Positions 19,586 to 29,794 of a stretch of 64,000 bases of DNA are shown piece by piece (position 1 is the first letter of the stretch; each line of letters opens with the position of its first letter). Both the position numbers and the translations under genes were made by a program. The DNA is from Winslowiella iniecta (GTDB taxonomy: Bacteria; Pseudomonadota; Gammaproteobacteria; Enterobacterales; Enterobacteriaceae). Below the pieces are notes generated by a model. That model made no database searches, was not told the origin of the DNA, and saw only the letters and a program-made list of their open reading frames with translations. The stretch lies in contig NZ_JRXE01000019.1 in NCBI RefSeq assembly GCF_001267535.1, forward strand, positions 40,745 to 104,744, read 5' to 3'.

Positions 19586-20245
19586 ATGTATCAGCATCGT
19601 AACTGGCAAGGCGCACTGTTAGATTTTCCGGTCAGCAAAGTGGTTTGTGTCGGCAGTAATTATGCCAAACATATTAAAGAGATGGGCAGCGCCACGCCGA
19701 CCGAGCCGGTGATTTTTATTAAACCCGAAACCGCAATTTGCGATCTGCGTCAGCCAATTTCCATTCCGCAAGAGTTTGGTTCAGTGCATCATGAAATTGA
19801 GCTGGCGGTGCTGATAGGCTCCAACCTGAAGCATGCCTCGGAAGAGCATGTGGCAAAAGCGATTGCCGGTTACGGTATCGCCCTCGACCTTACGCTGCGT
19901 GATGTGCAGTCCGGACTCAAAAAGGCCGGTCAGCCGTGGGAAAAGGCCAAAGGTTTTGATAACTCTTGTCCGCTGTCCGGCTTTATCGCCGCCAGCGAGT
20001 TTGCGGACGACCCGCAAAACACCGAACTGAAGCTGCTGGTTAATGGTGAAGTTCGCCAGCACGGCAGTACTTCGGATATGATCACTAAAATTCTGCCGCT
20101 GATTGCCTACATGAGCCGTTATTTTACCCTGCGTGCGGGCGATGTGGTGATTACCGGTACACCGGAAGGCGTCGGCCCGATGGCCTCTGGCGACAAGCTA
20201 GAACTGTCGCTTGGCGGTCACGGCATCTCGACGCGCGTACTGTAA
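19586..20245 (+). CDS. ycgM: Fumarylacetoacetate hydrolase family protein YcgM
   Basis: 219 residues from MYQHRNWQG, the E. coli length. FAH-superfamily fold: VCVGSNYAKHIKEMG, FIKPETAI, metal-binding HHEIELAVLIG, DLTLRDVQ and the C-terminal VVITGTPEGVGPM. Family members hydrolyse or decarboxylate acylpyruvates or act as oxaloacetate tautomerases; the substrate here is inferred only from family. The in-frame 18-residue upstream extension lacks homology, and GGGGAAAAGC precedes the chosen ATG. Confidence 0.92.
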   Translation: MYQHRNWQGALLDFPVSKVVCVGSNYAKHIKEMGSATPTEPVIFIKPETAICDLRQPISIPQEFGSVHHEIELAVLIGSNLKHASEEHVAKAIAGYGIALDLTLRDVQSGLKKAGQPWEKAKGFDNSCPLSGFIAASEFADDPQNTELKLLVNGEVRQHGSTSDMITKILPLIAYMSRYFTLRAGDVVITGTPEGVGPMASGDKLELSLGGHGISTRVL

Positions 20246-20307
20246 AGGTTGCATCTGACGCCTGAACCCTTTATAAGGTGCGGGTTTTCACTAATCAGGA
20301 CACAACG

Positions 20308-20760
20308 ATGACAGAGACCCAAACCCCTTTCTGGCAACAGAAGTCGCTGGAGCAAATGACCGATGAGGAATGGGAATCCTTGTGTGATGGTTGTGGCCAG
20401 TGTTGCCTGAATAAGTTGCAGGATGAAGATACTGATGAAATTTATTTCACCAATGTCGCCTGTAACCAGCTCAATATTAAAACCTGTCAATGCCGTAACT
20501 ATGAGCGCCGCTTCGAGTATGAAGAGGATTGCATCAAGCTGACGCGCGACAATCTGCCAACCTTTTCCTGGTTACCGCCAAGCTGCGCTTATCGCCTGCT
20601 GGCCGAAGGGAAGGGCCTGCCGGTCTGGCATCCGCTGCGCAGCGGTTCAAAGGCGGCGATGCATGCCGAACGCATTTCGGTGCGCCATATTGCGGTGCGC
20701 GAAAGTGAAGTGGTGGACTGGGAAGATCACATCATGAATCGCCCGAGCTGGGCAAAATAA
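20308..20760 (+). CDS. ycgN: YkgJ family cysteine cluster protein YcgN
   Basis: 150 residues (E. coli 153). Many conserved cysteines: [12 protein letters not shown] near residue 30, [23 protein letters not shown] in parts, C(I)KLTR and PPSCAYRL. The pattern suggests a zinc or iron-sulfur cluster. Function unknown. ATG at 20308 with AGGA. Follows ycgM by 62 bp on the same strand. Confidence 0.92.
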   Translation: MTETQTPFWQQKSLEQMTDEEWESLCDGCGQCCLNKLQDEDTDEIYFTNVACNQLNIKTCQCRNYERRFEYEEDCIKLTRDNLPTFSWLPPSCAYRLLAEGKGLPVWHPLRSGSKAAMHAERISVRHIAVRESEVVDWEDHIMNRPSWAK

Positions 20761-20762
20761 TC

Positions 20763-20784
20763 AACGGGCCGTCAGGCCCGTTTT
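20763..20784. terminator. Terminator between ycgN and dsbB
   Basis: AACGGGCC (20763-20770), GTCA loop, GGCCCGTT (20775-20782), then TT. Lies between convergent genes and can serve both. Confidence 0.8.
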
Positions 20785-20793
20785 GCTGTCTGT

Positions 20794-21324
20794 TTAGCGT
20801 GAGAACAGGTCGCGACGCTTCGGCTTAAACGGCTGAGCGATTAACACCAGAACGCCAACCGCCAGATAAGCGGCAAAGATTACCAGCATCCATTGCGGCA
20901 TACTGAAAGTCAGGAAAGACCAGGATCGCTCCGCGCAGTCGCCAGAGGCAACAAAAACCGACGGCAGCCATTTATCCAGCGGTAACCAGCTCGGGAAACG
21001 TGCGGCAAAATCGCAGGTGACAAACGGGTTCGGATGCAGCTGAATCATGGTGTGCTCATACGCGAGGCGTACCCCTTCCCATGCGCTGTAAAGCCAGATA
21101 GCGATTGCGGCGAAGCGCAATGGACTCTTTGGCGCAATCGCGCCGACGATACCTGCTCCCATCACGCCAAATAAGGCCGCGCGCTCGTAAATACACATCA
21201 CGCAGGGTTTTAGCCCCATGCCATGCTGGAACCAGAGCGCTACCATTTCCAGCGCAAAAGCGGTAAACGCCATCAGTAACCAGGCGCCACGTCCTCTGGA
21301 GCATTGATTTAAAAATCGCAACAT
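20794..21324 (-). CDS. dsbB: Disulfide bond formation protein B
   Basis: Inner-membrane quinone reductase that reoxidises periplasmic DsbA. 176 residues from [11 protein letters not shown], the E. coli length. Four transmembrane helices (about 14-31, 47-65, 70-88, 145-163). The first redox pair is C41-C44 in [10 protein letters not shown]; the second pair is the cysteine in FVTCDF and the one in [10 protein letters not shown] 5-residue longer in-frame start is possible but lacks homology. Confidence 0.96.
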   Translation of the reverse strand: MLRFLNQCSRGRGAWLLMAFTAFALEMVALWFQHGMGLKPCVMCIYERAALFGVMGAGIVGAIAPKSPLRFAAIAIWLYSAWEGVRLAYEHTMIQLHPNPFVTCDFAARFPSWLPLDKWLPSVFVASGDCAERSWSFLTFSMPQWMLVIFAAYLAVGVLVLIAQPFKPKRRDLFSR

Positions 21325-21445
21325 AGTCTTTCCATGCAATAAACCTTGATAGCGCAGTGTAAACCAAAAGCGATTCGCTGCCAGCCTCGACAGCGAAATA
21401 TTAATCAGATAACTGACTTAAAATAAACAATTATTCATTATTGCT

Positions 21446-22996
21446 TCACAGCGTGGCTGAACTGATCCAGCCCTGTTGCAGAAACCAGTCCGTCATCGGT
21501 TGCAGGGTAAATTCAATGCACATCAGACCCACGAGTGAGAGCACAAGGGTGAAGGGCAGCGCCATCCAGACCATGCGACCATAAGAGAGACGAATCAGCG
21601 GTGCCAGCGCCGAGGTGAGCAGGAACAGAAAGGCGGCCTGACCGTTAGGGGTGGCGACCGACGGCAGGTTAGTCCCGGTATTGGTAGCAACGGCTAACAG
21701 CTCGAACTGCTGTGGGCTTATTGCCCCGCTGGTCAGCGCATTTTTCGCTTCATTAATATAGACCGAGCCAACAAAGACGTTATCGGAAATCGACGAGAGC
21801 AGGCCGTTGAAAACGTAGAACCACGTCAGCTGTGAGCCAGCATCGGCTTGTAGCACAAAGTGGATGATCGGGCTAAATAACTGCTGTTCAACAATCACCG
21901 CAACAATGGCGAAAAATACCGCTAACAGGGCGGTAAACGGCAATGCTTCCGTAAAAGCTTTTCCAATCGCGTGTTCATCCGTGACGCCGCACAGTGAGGT
22001 CGCGAGAATAATCACTGACAGGCCAATTAATCCGACTTCTGCCAGATGGAAAGCCAGCGCGATAATCAGCCAGATGCCAATAGCGGCCTGTACCCACAGG
22101 CGAACGCTCTCCTGGCGGGTGCGCTTTGCTGTGGACTGACGATCGTACTGTTGCAGGATTTCCCGTACTTTCTGCGGCAGCGGCTCGCCATAGCCAAAGA
22201 TTTTAAAACGTTCCAGTAATATGCTGGTAATAATGCCGCAAATCAGCACCGGCACAGTGACCGGTGCCATACGCAGGAAGAACTCGCTAAAGTTCCAGCC
22301 AGCAGCTTTGGCAATAATCAGGTTTTGCGGTTCACCGACCATGGTCATCACGCCACCCAGTGCGGTGCCGACGCCTGCCTGCATCATCAGGCTGCGCAGG
22401 AAGCTACGAAACTTCTCCAGCATCAGGCGGTGATCGGCGTCTTCGATATCGCTGTCATCCGCGCGCATTTCTTCACTGCCATTCGACACCACGCGGTGAT
22501 AAATGCCATAAAATCCCATCGCCACGCTGATGACCACTGCGATCACCGTCAGCGCATCAAGAAACGCCGAGAGAAAGGCGGCGGCAAGACAAAATGCCAG
22601 CGCGATGCGTACTTTGGACTGGATATTCAGCAACATTTTGGTAAACAGTGTCAGCAGCAACTGCTTCATAAAATAAATGCCTGCCACCATAAAGATCAGC
22701 AGCAGTAACACTTCCAGATTGGCCGCCAGCTCGGCTTTGACCTGCTGCGGGCTGGCCATGCCGATGGCAATCGCTTCCAGTGCCAGCAGACCGCCCGGCA
22801 GTAACGGGTAGCATTTCAGCGCCATCGCCAGGGTGAAAATAAACTCTGCCACCAGTAACCAGCCAGCGAGAAAAGGGCTGATAAAAAAGAACAGCAGTGG
22901 ATTAATAACCAGAAAAGCCAGTAGCGTCAGTTTGTACCACACTGGCGATTGCCCAAGAAAGTTATGCGTCATGGCGCGTGAGACAGAGATATCCAT
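21446..22996 (-). CDS. nhaB: Na+/H+ antiporter NhaB
   Basis: 516 residues from MDISVSRAM (E. coli 513). Polytopic inner-membrane protein with about 12 hydrophobic segments. Characteristic stretches: [43 protein letters not shown], and [20 protein letters not shown] in two pieces. Exports Na+ in exchange for protons. Divergent from fadR, as in E. coli. An upstream in-frame start adds six residues. Confidence 0.96.
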   Translation of the reverse strand: MDISVSRAMTHNFLGQSPVWYKLTLLAFLVINPLLFFFISPFLAGWLLVAEFIFTLAMALKCYPLLPGGLLALEAIAIGMASPQQVKAELAANLEVLLLLIFMVAGIYFMKQLLLTLFTKMLLNIQSKVRIALAFCLAAAFLSAFLDALTVIAVVISVAMGFYGIYHRVVSNGSEEMRADDSDIEDADHRLMLEKFRSFLRSLMMQAGVGTALGGVMTMVGEPQNLIIAKAAGWNFSEFFLRMAPVTVPVLICGIITSILLERFKIFGYGEPLPQKVREILQQYDRQSTAKRTRQESVRLWVQAAIGIWLIIALAFHLAEVGLIGLSVIILATSLCGVTDEHAIGKAFTEALPFTALLAVFFAIVAVIVEQQLFSPIIHFVLQADAGSQLTWFYVFNGLLSSISDNVFVGSVYINEAKNALTSGAISPQQFELLAVATNTGTNLPSVATPNGQAAFLFLLTSALAPLIRLSYGRMVWMALPFTLVLSLVGLMCIEFTLQPMTDWFLQQGWISSATL

Positions 22997-23213
22997 CAGT
23001 AACCGTATCCTCATTTTTTATTATGCAACATCAACCAGAAGGAAGGGTAAAGTGCATCCTTTAAGCAGGCAATATGATTATTGCAGCGGATAATTTTCCA
23101 ATTTTCTCACCGCGATCGCTTTTTACCTCCCGGACAGGCTATGTCATGCCTGGGGGCTCTGGTATGATGAGCTGAATTTTTTGCTGTGTATGAAAGCCAC
23201 GAGAACAAACGCT

Positions 23214-23933
23214 ATGGTCATTAAGGCGCAAAGCCCAGCGGGTTTCGCTGAAGAGTATATTATTGAGAGTATCTGGAATAGCCGTTTTCCACCCGGTTCC
23301 ATTTTACCCGCAGAGCGCGAACTTTCAGAATTAATTGGCGTCACTCGTACCACGCTGCGTGAAGTGTTGCAGCGCCTTGCGCGAGACGGCTGGTTAACTA
23401 TTCAGCACGGCAAGCCGACGCGCGTGAATAATTTCTGGGAAACCTCCGGGCTGAATATTCTGGAAACCCTGGCTCGTCTCGATCACGATAGCGTTCCGCA
23501 GCTGATTGATAATTTACTGTCAGTGCGTACCAATATTTCTTCAATCTTTATTCGCCGGGCGATTCGCCATCACGGGGAAAAGGCGCAAGAGGTACTGGAA
23601 ACCGCCAACCACGTGGAAGATCACGCCGAAGCTTATACCGAGCTGGATTATAATATTTTCCGCGGGCTGGCATTTGCCTCCGGCAATCCGATTTATGGTC
23701 TGATTCTGAACGGACTGAAAGGGCTGTATACCCGCGTCGGGCGTTATTACTTCTCCAATCCCGAAGCGCGCAAGCTGGCGCAGAATTTTTATCAGCAGCT
23801 GATGACTATCAGCCAGAATCAGCAGTTTGATGCGATTGTTGATGCGGTGCGTGATTATGGCCGTCAGAGTGGTGAGATTTGGCACGGCATGCAGAAAGCT
23901 ATGCCCGCCGATTTAGCGCATCACCGCCGATAA
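23214..23933 (+). CDS. fadR: Fatty acid metabolism regulator FadR
   Basis: GntR-family regulator, 239 residues, the E. coli length. Winged HTH at about 8-75 ([20 protein letters not shown]), then the FadR C-terminal helical acyl-CoA-binding domain from about 80 on ([20 protein letters not shown]). Represses beta-oxidation genes and activates unsaturated fatty-acid synthesis; long-chain acyl-CoA releases it from DNA. An operator is visible before fadD in this window. Start at [11 protein letters not shown]; 11 upstream codons are in frame but unconserved. Confidence 0.97.
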   Translation: MVIKAQSPAGFAEEYIIESIWNSRFPPGSILPAERELSELIGVTRTTLREVLQRLARDGWLTIQHGKPTRVNNFWETSGLNILETLARLDHDSVPQLIDNLLSVRTNISSIFIRRAIRHHGEKAQEVLETANHVEDHAEAYTELDYNIFRGLAFASGNPIYGLILNGLKGLYTRVGRYYFSNPEARKLAQNFYQQLMTISQNQQFDAIVDAVRDYGRQSGEIWHGMQKAMPADLAHHRR

Positions 23934-23946
23934 GGTTACCGCGTTT

Positions 23947-23974
23947 GTACGGGCGGCGAAAACGCCGCCCGTAC
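23947..23974. repeat. GGCGGCG-AAAA-CGCCGCC hairpin, copy 1 (fadR/ycgB)
   Basis: Perfect 12-bp stem GTACGGGCGGCG/CGCCGCCCGTAC with an AAAA loop, between convergent fadR and ycgB. It may terminate both. The same core recurs at 40612, 50883 and 50973 in this window, so it looks like an interspersed repeat and not only a terminator. Confidence 0.75.
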
Positions 23975-23987
23975 GGCCTGATGCCAG

Positions 23988-25523
23988 TTACAACGCCGTC
24001 GGTCGCGGCGGGCAGCGGTCGAGAATCTCGGTGCTGCCATCTTCATTCTGCTGCTCAAGATGCACGTCAAAACCCCATAACCGATGCACATGTTTCAGCA
24101 CATCGCGGCGGCTTTTATCCAGCGGCGCACGATCCTGCGGCACATAACGCAACGTTAACGAACGGTCACCGCGCAGGTCGACATTATAGACCTGAATATT
24201 TGGCTCCAGATTGCTCAGGTTGTACTGAGCGGAAAGCTGCTGACGAATGGCGCGATAACCGGCTTCGTCATGGATAGCGGCAATTTCCAGATAATTATTG
24301 CGATCGTCATCCAGCACGGTAAACAGACGGAAATCACGCATCACCTTCGGTGACAGGAACTGGCTGATAAAGCTCTCATCTTTAAACTCACGCATGGCAA
24401 AGTGCAGCGTTTCCAGCCAGTCTTTTCCGGCAATATCCGGGAACCAGTAGCGATCTTCTTCAGTCGGCGACTGACAGATGCGCTTAATATCCTGGAACAT
24501 GGCAAAGCCAAGTGCATACGGGTTAATTCCGCTGTACCACTGGCTGTTATACGGCGGCTGATACACCACATTGGTGTGGCTGTGCAAAAACTCCAGCATA
24601 AAGCGTTCTGACACTTTACCTTCGTCATACAGGTGATTGAGGATGGTGTAGTGCCAGAATGTCGCCCAGCCTTCGTTCATCACCTGGGTTTGTTTCTGTG
24701 GATAGAAGTACTGGCTGACCTTTCGCACAATACGCAACACTTCACGCTGCCATGACTCCAGCAGTGGCGCGTTCTTCTCCATAAAGTACAGCAGATTTTC
24801 CTGCGGCTCCGAAGGGTAGCGTGCCGCTTCGGTATGCACTTCCTCTTTCTCACGGCGCGGCAGGGTACGCCACAGGGTATTCACCTGACTTTGCAGATAT
24901 TCTTCACGACTTTTCTGCCGCGCTTTCTCCTCCTGTAGCGAGATTTTCTGTGGGCGTTTATAGCGATCAACGCCGTAGTTCATCAGCGCGTGGCAGGAAT
25001 CAAGCAGCCGTTCAACCTCTTCAACGCCATAACGCTCTTCACATTTAGCGATATAGGTGCGGGCAAACAGCAGATAATCGACAATCGAGCTGGCGTCAGT
25101 CCAGCTGCGGAACAGGTAGTTATTCTTAAAAAAAGAGTTATGGCCATAGCAGGCATGCGCCATCACCAGCGCCTGCATGGTAATGGTGTTCTCTTCCATC
25201 AGATAGGCAATGCAGGGGTTGGAATTAATGACGATTTCATACGCCAGACCCTGCTGGCCGTGTTTGTAGCGCTGCTCAGTTTCGATGAACTTTTTGCCAA
25301 ATGACCAGTGGGCATAGTTGATCGGCATGCCGACGCTGGAGTAAGCGTCCATCATCTGTTCGGAGGTAATGACTTCAATCTGATGCGGATAGGTGTCGAG
25401 CCGGTAGAGTTTTGCGACACGGTCAATCTCTTCCAGGTAGACATCCAGCAGTTCAAAGGTCCAGTCGGGTCCGTCACTGATTCGTTTATTGTGCCTGATA
25501 GCATCGTCAAAAATAGTCGTCAT
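23988..25523 (-). CDS. ycgB: SpoVR family protein YcgB
   Basis: 511 residues (E. coli YcgB 510). Full-length match to the SpoVR family: GPDWTFELLDVYLEEIDRVA, YPHQIEVITSEQMMDAYSSV, the histidine/glutamate-rich MNEGWATFWHYTI near residue 285, and YALGFAMFQDIKR. In E. coli it is RpoS-dependent and associated with yeaG-yeaH, the kinase/VWA pair that is also in this window (40689-43996). Molecular activity is not established. AAGAGGG precedes the ATG. Confidence 0.95.
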   Translation of the reverse strand: MTTIFDDAIRHNKRISDGPDWTFELLDVYLEEIDRVAKLYRLDTYPHQIEVITSEQMMDAYSSVGMPINYAHWSFGKKFIETEQRYKHGQQGLAYEIVINSNPCIAYLMEENTITMQALVMAHACYGHNSFFKNNYLFRSWTDASSIVDYLLFARTYIAKCEERYGVEEVERLLDSCHALMNYGVDRYKRPQKISLQEEKARQKSREEYLQSQVNTLWRTLPRREKEEVHTEAARYPSEPQENLLYFMEKNAPLLESWQREVLRIVRKVSQYFYPQKQTQVMNEGWATFWHYTILNHLYDEGKVSERFMLEFLHSHTNVVYQPPYNSQWYSGINPYALGFAMFQDIKRICQSPTEEDRYWFPDIAGKDWLETLHFAMREFKDESFISQFLSPKVMRDFRLFTVLDDDRNNYLEIAAIHDEAGYRAIRQQLSAQYNLSNLEPNIQVYNVDLRGDRSLTLRYVPQDRAPLDKSRRDVLKHVHRLWGFDVHLEQQNEDGSTEILDRCPPRPTAL

Positions 25524-25946
25524 AGCGCACCCTCTTATGTGAATCGGCTTCCAGTCTCAAGCTGTTGCTGAGGCTAAAATAACCCTTCATGGTGACCTGA
25601 GTTTTCTCTGTTTTTCTTCCGACAAAGAAACCCGAAAATCTGAGCGAATACATCAATGATAGTTCACTGTCTCCCATCCGAAACAGGAAAACAAATGAAA
25701 TATTTGGCACAAAATAGAGCGGGAGGAAAAAAAGAATATTCAAATGCGGGAAGATGCGATTATTAATGTCATTTATAGCATAAAGTGCTGTTTATAAGAT
25801 TTTTGTATCACGGATTTCTTTTCTGCTGGTCGCGGTCAAAAAACCTGTCTTCAGCATAATTTGCTACTGCAAAGGGGCGAAAACTAAGATTTTATTCCGA
25901 ATTTTGCGGCTGAAGTTATTTTTACTTACCTGAAAGGTAAAAAAGA

Positions 25947-25962
25947 TGTGAAATAGTTCACC
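25947..25962 (+). promoter_or_regulatory. CRP site of the dad operon
   Basis: TGTGA-AATAGT-TCACC matches the CRP consensus at 9 of 10 core positions, about 95 bp before dadA. E. coli dadAX is activated by cAMP-CRP and controlled by Lrp. The rest of the 530-bp gap 25524-26053 is A/T-rich divergent promoter DNA between ycgB and dadA; no other gene is seen. Confidence 0.75.
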
Positions 25963-26053
25963 GCGCTGGCGACGGATTTTCGTTAGTATCATCATCTGAA
26001 ACCAGACTGTTTAAACAGTATATTGTTCTTTTGTTAACTGCCGTGGAGTAGTT

Positions 26054-27358
26054 ATGCGAGTTGTCATTCTTGGAAGTGGGGTGGTTGGTGTCGCCAGTGC
26101 CTGGTATCTGGCGCAGGCCGGTCATCAGGTAACGGTGATCGATCGCCAGCCCGGACCTGCACTGGAAACCAGCGCCGGTAACGCCGGTCAGATTTCACCC
26201 GGCTATGCTGCCCCCTGGGCGGCACCGGGTGTGCCGTTAAAAGCGGTGAAGTGGATGTTTCAGCGCCATGCGCCGCTGGCGATCCGCCTTGATGGCAGCA
26301 GCTTCCAGTTGCAGTGGATGTGGCAGATGCTGCGCAACTGCGATATGCGCCACTATCAGCAGAACAAGAGCCGCATGGTGCGGATTGCCGAGTACAGCCG
26401 TGACTGCCTGAAGCTGCTGCGTGAACAGACCGGCATCGCCTATGAAGGGCGTCAGGGCGGCACGCTGCAACTGTTCCGCACTGAGCAGCAGTATCAGAGC
26501 GCAGAGAAAGATATTGCGGTGCTGCAACAGGCGGGTGTGCCTTATCAACTGCTGGAGGCCAGTCAGCTGGCGACGGTGGAACCGGCGCTGGCGGCGACCC
26601 GTCATAAACTGACCGGCGGGTTACGCCTGCCAAACGATGAAACCGGCGATTGCCAGTTATTCACCCGTCATCTGGCAGATATGGCCGCTGCGGCGGGTGT
26701 GACATTCCGTTTTGATACCCCGGTCGACCATTTGCTGCGTGACGGTAATGCGATTTATGGCGTGAAGTGCGGGGATGAAGTAATCAAAGCCGATGCTTAT
26801 GTGGTGGCGTTTGGCTCGTTCTCCACCGCGTTGCTGCACAATATTCTTGATATCCCGGTTTATCCGCTTAAAGGCTATTCGCTGACCATTCCCATCAATG
26901 ACGAAGCGAGCGCGCCGGTTTCCACCGTGCTGGACGAAAGCTATAAAGTGGCGATTACCCGTTTCGATCAGCGGATACGCGTCGGCGGGATGGCGGAAAT
27001 CGTCGGCTACAACAATCAGTTACTGCCAGCACGTCGTGAAACGCTGGAAATGGTGGTGCGCGACCTCTATCCACAGGGCGGCCATATTGAACAGGCGACG
27101 TTCTGGAGCGGACTGCGTCCCATGACGCCAGACGGCACGCCAATTGTCGGACGGACGCCGCTAAAAAATCTTTTTTTGAATACCGGTCACGGAACGCTCG
27201 GATGGACCATGGCATGCGGTTCAGGCCAGCTGCTTTCTGATATCATTTCTGGACAGACCCCGGCCATCGCCGCCGACGACTTGTCAGTGATGCGCTATCT
27301 GCCGGGATTTACCGCATCAGGCAGCACACCGTTACAGAGTGCTAACGTTTCGCGTTAA
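26054..27358 (+). CDS. dadA: D-amino acid dehydrogenase, small subunit
   Basis: 434 residues (E. coli 432). FAD-dependent oxidation of D-alanine and other D-amino acids to 2-oxo acids, feeding electrons to the quinone pool. N-terminal dinucleotide motif [19 protein letters not shown] followed by VTVIDRQ. DAO-type C-terminal region: [17 protein letters not shown] and [16 protein letters not shown]. Catabolic operon with dadX, 18 bp downstream: the racemase makes D-Ala and DadA oxidises it. GTGGAG before ATG. Confidence 0.97.
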   Translation: MRVVILGSGVVGVASAWYLAQAGHQVTVIDRQPGPALETSAGNAGQISPGYAAPWAAPGVPLKAVKWMFQRHAPLAIRLDGSSFQLQWMWQMLRNCDMRHYQQNKSRMVRIAEYSRDCLKLLREQTGIAYEGRQGGTLQLFRTEQQYQSAEKDIAVLQQAGVPYQLLEASQLATVEPALAATRHKLTGGLRLPNDETGDCQLFTRHLADMAAAAGVTFRFDTPVDHLLRDGNAIYGVKCGDEVIKADAYVVAFGSFSTALLHNILDIPVYPLKGYSLTIPINDEASAPVSTVLDESYKVAITRFDQRIRVGGMAEIVGYNNQLLPARRETLEMVVRDLYPQGGHIEQATFWSGLRPMTPDGTPIVGRTPLKNLFLNTGHGTLGWTMACGSGQLLSDIISGQTPAIAADDLSVMRYLPGFTASGSTPLQSANVSR

Positions 27359-27376
27359 GGGTTACAAGGAGAGGTT

Positions 27377-28447
27377 ATGTCACGTCCGATTGTCGCAACC
27401 ATTCATACAGCCGCGTTGCGACAAAATCTGGCGATCGTTCGCCAGGCTGCCGCGAATTCCCGCGTGTGGTCAGTGGTTAAGGCAAATGCCTATGGTCACG
27501 GTATCGATCGCGTCTGGCAAAGTTTTTCAGATACCGATGGCTTTGCGCTACTGAATCTGGAAGAGGCGATTTTGCTGCGCGAGCGCGGCTGGAAGAAACC
27601 GATTCTGCTGCTGGAGGGTTTTTTCCATCGCGATGAGCTGGAAATCATTGACCGCTACCGGCTGACGACCAGTGTCCACAGTAACTGGCAGATTAAGGCG
27701 ATTGCTGAAGCGCAGCTGTCAGCACCGCTGGATATCTACGTCAAAATGAACAGCGGTATGAACCGTTTAGGCTTTCAGCCGGAGATGGTTTACAACGCGT
27801 GGCAAAAATTGCGTGCGCTGGATAATGTTGCGGAAATGACCTTGATGGCGCACTTTGCTGAGGCAGAGCAGCCGGAAGGAGTGACTGTCCCGATGCAGCG
27901 CGTTGAGCAGGCGGCGGAAGGGCTGAACTGCCGACGCTCGCTGGCCAACTCGGCTGCCACAATGTGGCATCCGGAAACCCATTTTGACTGGGTGCGCCCC
28001 GGTATCATTCTGTATGGCGCGTCGCCGAGCGGACAGTGGCAGGATATCGCCGGCAGTGGTCTGCAACCGGCGATGACCCTTAGCAGCGAAATTATCGGCA
28101 TTCAAAATTTGCAGGCGGGCGATGGTGTCGGTTACGGCAGTCGCTATCGTGCGTCCGCTGCCCAGCGTATCGGGGCGGTGGCCTGTGGCTATGCCGATGG
28201 CTATCCACGTCATGCGCCAACCGGTACCCCGGTGATGGTTGATGGCGTACGCACGCAGACGGTCGGGGCAGTATCAATGGATATGATTATGGTCGATCTG
28301 ACACCTTGTGATCGGGCCGGAATCGGCAGCAAGGTGGAGCTGTGGGGCAACGCGGTGAAAATCGATGATGTCGCCAGTGCCGCCGGTACCGTGGGTTATG
28401 AGCTGATGTGCGCGCTCGCCCCACGGGTCCCGGTCGTCACCGAATAG
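27377..28447 (+). CDS. dadX: Alanine racemase, catabolic
   Basis: 356 residues, the E. coli length. PLP enzyme with the Schiff-base lysine K35 in VVKANAYGHG and the catalytic tyrosine Y253 in GVGYGSRYRAS. Converts L-alanine to D-alanine for DadA. Second gene of dadAX, with AGGAGAGG upstream. The following gene converges only 3 bp after the stop. Confidence 0.97.
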   Translation: MSRPIVATIHTAALRQNLAIVRQAAANSRVWSVVKANAYGHGIDRVWQSFSDTDGFALLNLEEAILLRERGWKKPILLLEGFFHRDELEIIDRYRLTTSVHSNWQIKAIAEAQLSAPLDIYVKMNSGMNRLGFQPEMVYNAWQKLRALDNVAEMTLMAHFAEAEQPEGVTVPMQRVEQAAEGLNCRRSLANSAATMWHPETHFDWVRPGIILYGASPSGQWQDIAGSGLQPAMTLSSEIIGIQNLQAGDGVGYGSRYRASAAQRIGAVACGYADGYPRHAPTGTPVMVDGVRTQTVGAVSMDMIMVDLTPCDRAGIGSKVELWGNAVKIDDVASAAGTVGYELMCALAPRVPVVTE

Positions 28448-28450
28448 TGA

Positions 28451-29641
28451 TCAGAGCGCGGTGATTCGGCCGCGCACTGTTTTACTGCAACGCCAGGCGG
28501 TGAAACTTAATGCCGCACCGACCAGCATCATCAGCGCCAGCGCGCTTTTCTCCGCCAGCGGTAGCGACATCATCAGTAAACCCGCTGATGAGCCGCCGGC
28601 CATCTGAATAAAACCGGCCAGTGCTGACGCGACGCCAGCCTGTTGCTGATACGGCTCCAGCGCATAGCTGGTGGCCGGGCCAACGGTAAACGCAAGACCG
28701 GCGACCGACACTGCCACCGGCAGCATATACAGCGCCCAGTTATTCTGCCAGGTCTCAGGCAGCAACAGCACGCCGCCGTACAGCATCAGCGCACCGAGCA
28801 GCATCGCCAGGCTGCCAATCGCCAGGCAGACCGGACGACCCACCTTGCGGATCATTTTGTTTACCACCACGCTGACCAGCATAATCCAGAAACCGTTCGC
28901 ACCAAAGGCGATGGAGAATTGCAGGGCGCTGAGCTGACCTTCGGTCATCAGCACCTGCGGTGCCAGTGAAACATAGGTCAGTACCATGCCCAGTGCCCCC
29001 GCATTCGCAAAGGCAAACGCCAGAAAACGCGGTTGCTTCAGGATTTGCCAGTACTGACGCAGCGGCAAACCTTTCACCGGCTGGGTATCGGCCGGGCGGG
29101 TTTCCGGCAGGAAGAACACCACAATCAGGCCAATAAACAGCGCGTAGCTGGTGAGGAACCAGAAAGGCGCGCGCCAGCCAAAGGCGTCGGCGAGAAAACC
29201 ACCCAGCATCGGTGCCAGCGCCGGAACAATATTCAGCGCACCGTTAAGAAAGCCGTAAGCACGGGCCGCTTCTTCGCCATCGAGGCGGTCACGCACGCCG
29301 CTAAAGGCCACTACCGCAGTACAGCAGACGGCAATGCCCTGAATCAGACGGGCGGTAAGGAACATTGGCCAGTTGATTGCCGTTGCGCCGATAATACTGC
29401 CCGCGACATACAGCAGCAGACCAATAATTGCGATCGGTTTACGGCCAAAATTATCGACCAGTGGACCGGCAACAATCTGACCCAGACCCATTACCAGCAA
29501 AAACAGCGGAATAGTGGTCTGAATATTACTGACCGGGGTGGCTAAACCTTCGGCAATTTGCGGCAGGGTTGGCAAATAAAGATCGATGCCAAGCGGAGCC
29601 AGCAGAACAAGACTCAGCAGGAGCAGAGTGAATTTTTGCAT
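28451..29641 (-). CDS. MFS drug-efflux transporter (Bcr/CflA-like)
   Basis: 396 residues from MQKFTLLLL with about 12 hydrophobic segments. First helix LVLLAPLGIDLYLPTLPQIAE carries the acidic residue typical of Bcr/CflA drug:H+ antiporters. The loop 2-3 motif is GPLVDNFGRKPIAIIG, and motif C-like PALAPMLGGFLADAFGWR is near residue 145. Substrate unknown. No good Shine-Dalgarno sequence precedes either the ATG at 29641 or an in-frame GTG at 29677 that would add 12 residues, so the start is uncertain. Not present between dadX and cvrA/nhaP2 in E. coli. A 17-bp inverted repeat lies 96 bp upstream. Confidence 0.85.
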   Translation of the reverse strand: MQKFTLLLLSLVLLAPLGIDLYLPTLPQIAEGLATPVSNIQTTIPLFLLVMGLGQIVAGPLVDNFGRKPIAIIGLLLYVAGSIIGATAINWPMFLTARLIQGIAVCCTAVVAFSGVRDRLDGEEAARAYGFLNGALNIVPALAPMLGGFLADAFGWRAPFWFLTSYALFIGLIVVFFLPETRPADTQPVKGLPLRQYWQILKQPRFLAFAFANAGALGMVLTYVSLAPQVLMTEGQLSALQFSIAFGANGFWIMLVSVVVNKMIRKVGRPVCLAIGSLAMLLGALMLYGGVLLLPETWQNNWALYMLPVAVSVAGLAFTVGPATSYALEPYQQQAGVASALAGFIQMAGGSSAGLLMMSLPLAEKSALALMMLVGAALSFTAWRCSKTVRGRITAL

Positions 29642-29736
29642 AAGAGGGCGCGCAATCCGATAAAAAACAAGCCGCACAGGGTAGAGCTAACGCAGCGAAA
29701 AGAAAAGAGAAAATTAATCAGCGGGGCAGGAACAGA

Positions 29737-29781
29737 CGGTGATATTAATGCGTGTTGACATAAAACGCATTAATATCACCG
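29737..29781. repeat. 17-bp perfect inverted repeat before the MFS pump
   Basis: CGGTGATATTAATGCGT (29737-29753) and its exact complement (29765-29781) flank an 11-bp spacer. No T run follows on either side, so it is not a typical terminator. It lies just behind the sugar-transferase stop and upstream of the MFS gene. An operator for a dimeric repressor is the most economical reading. Confidence 0.7.
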
Positions 29782-29794
29782 GGGTGGTCATCGA

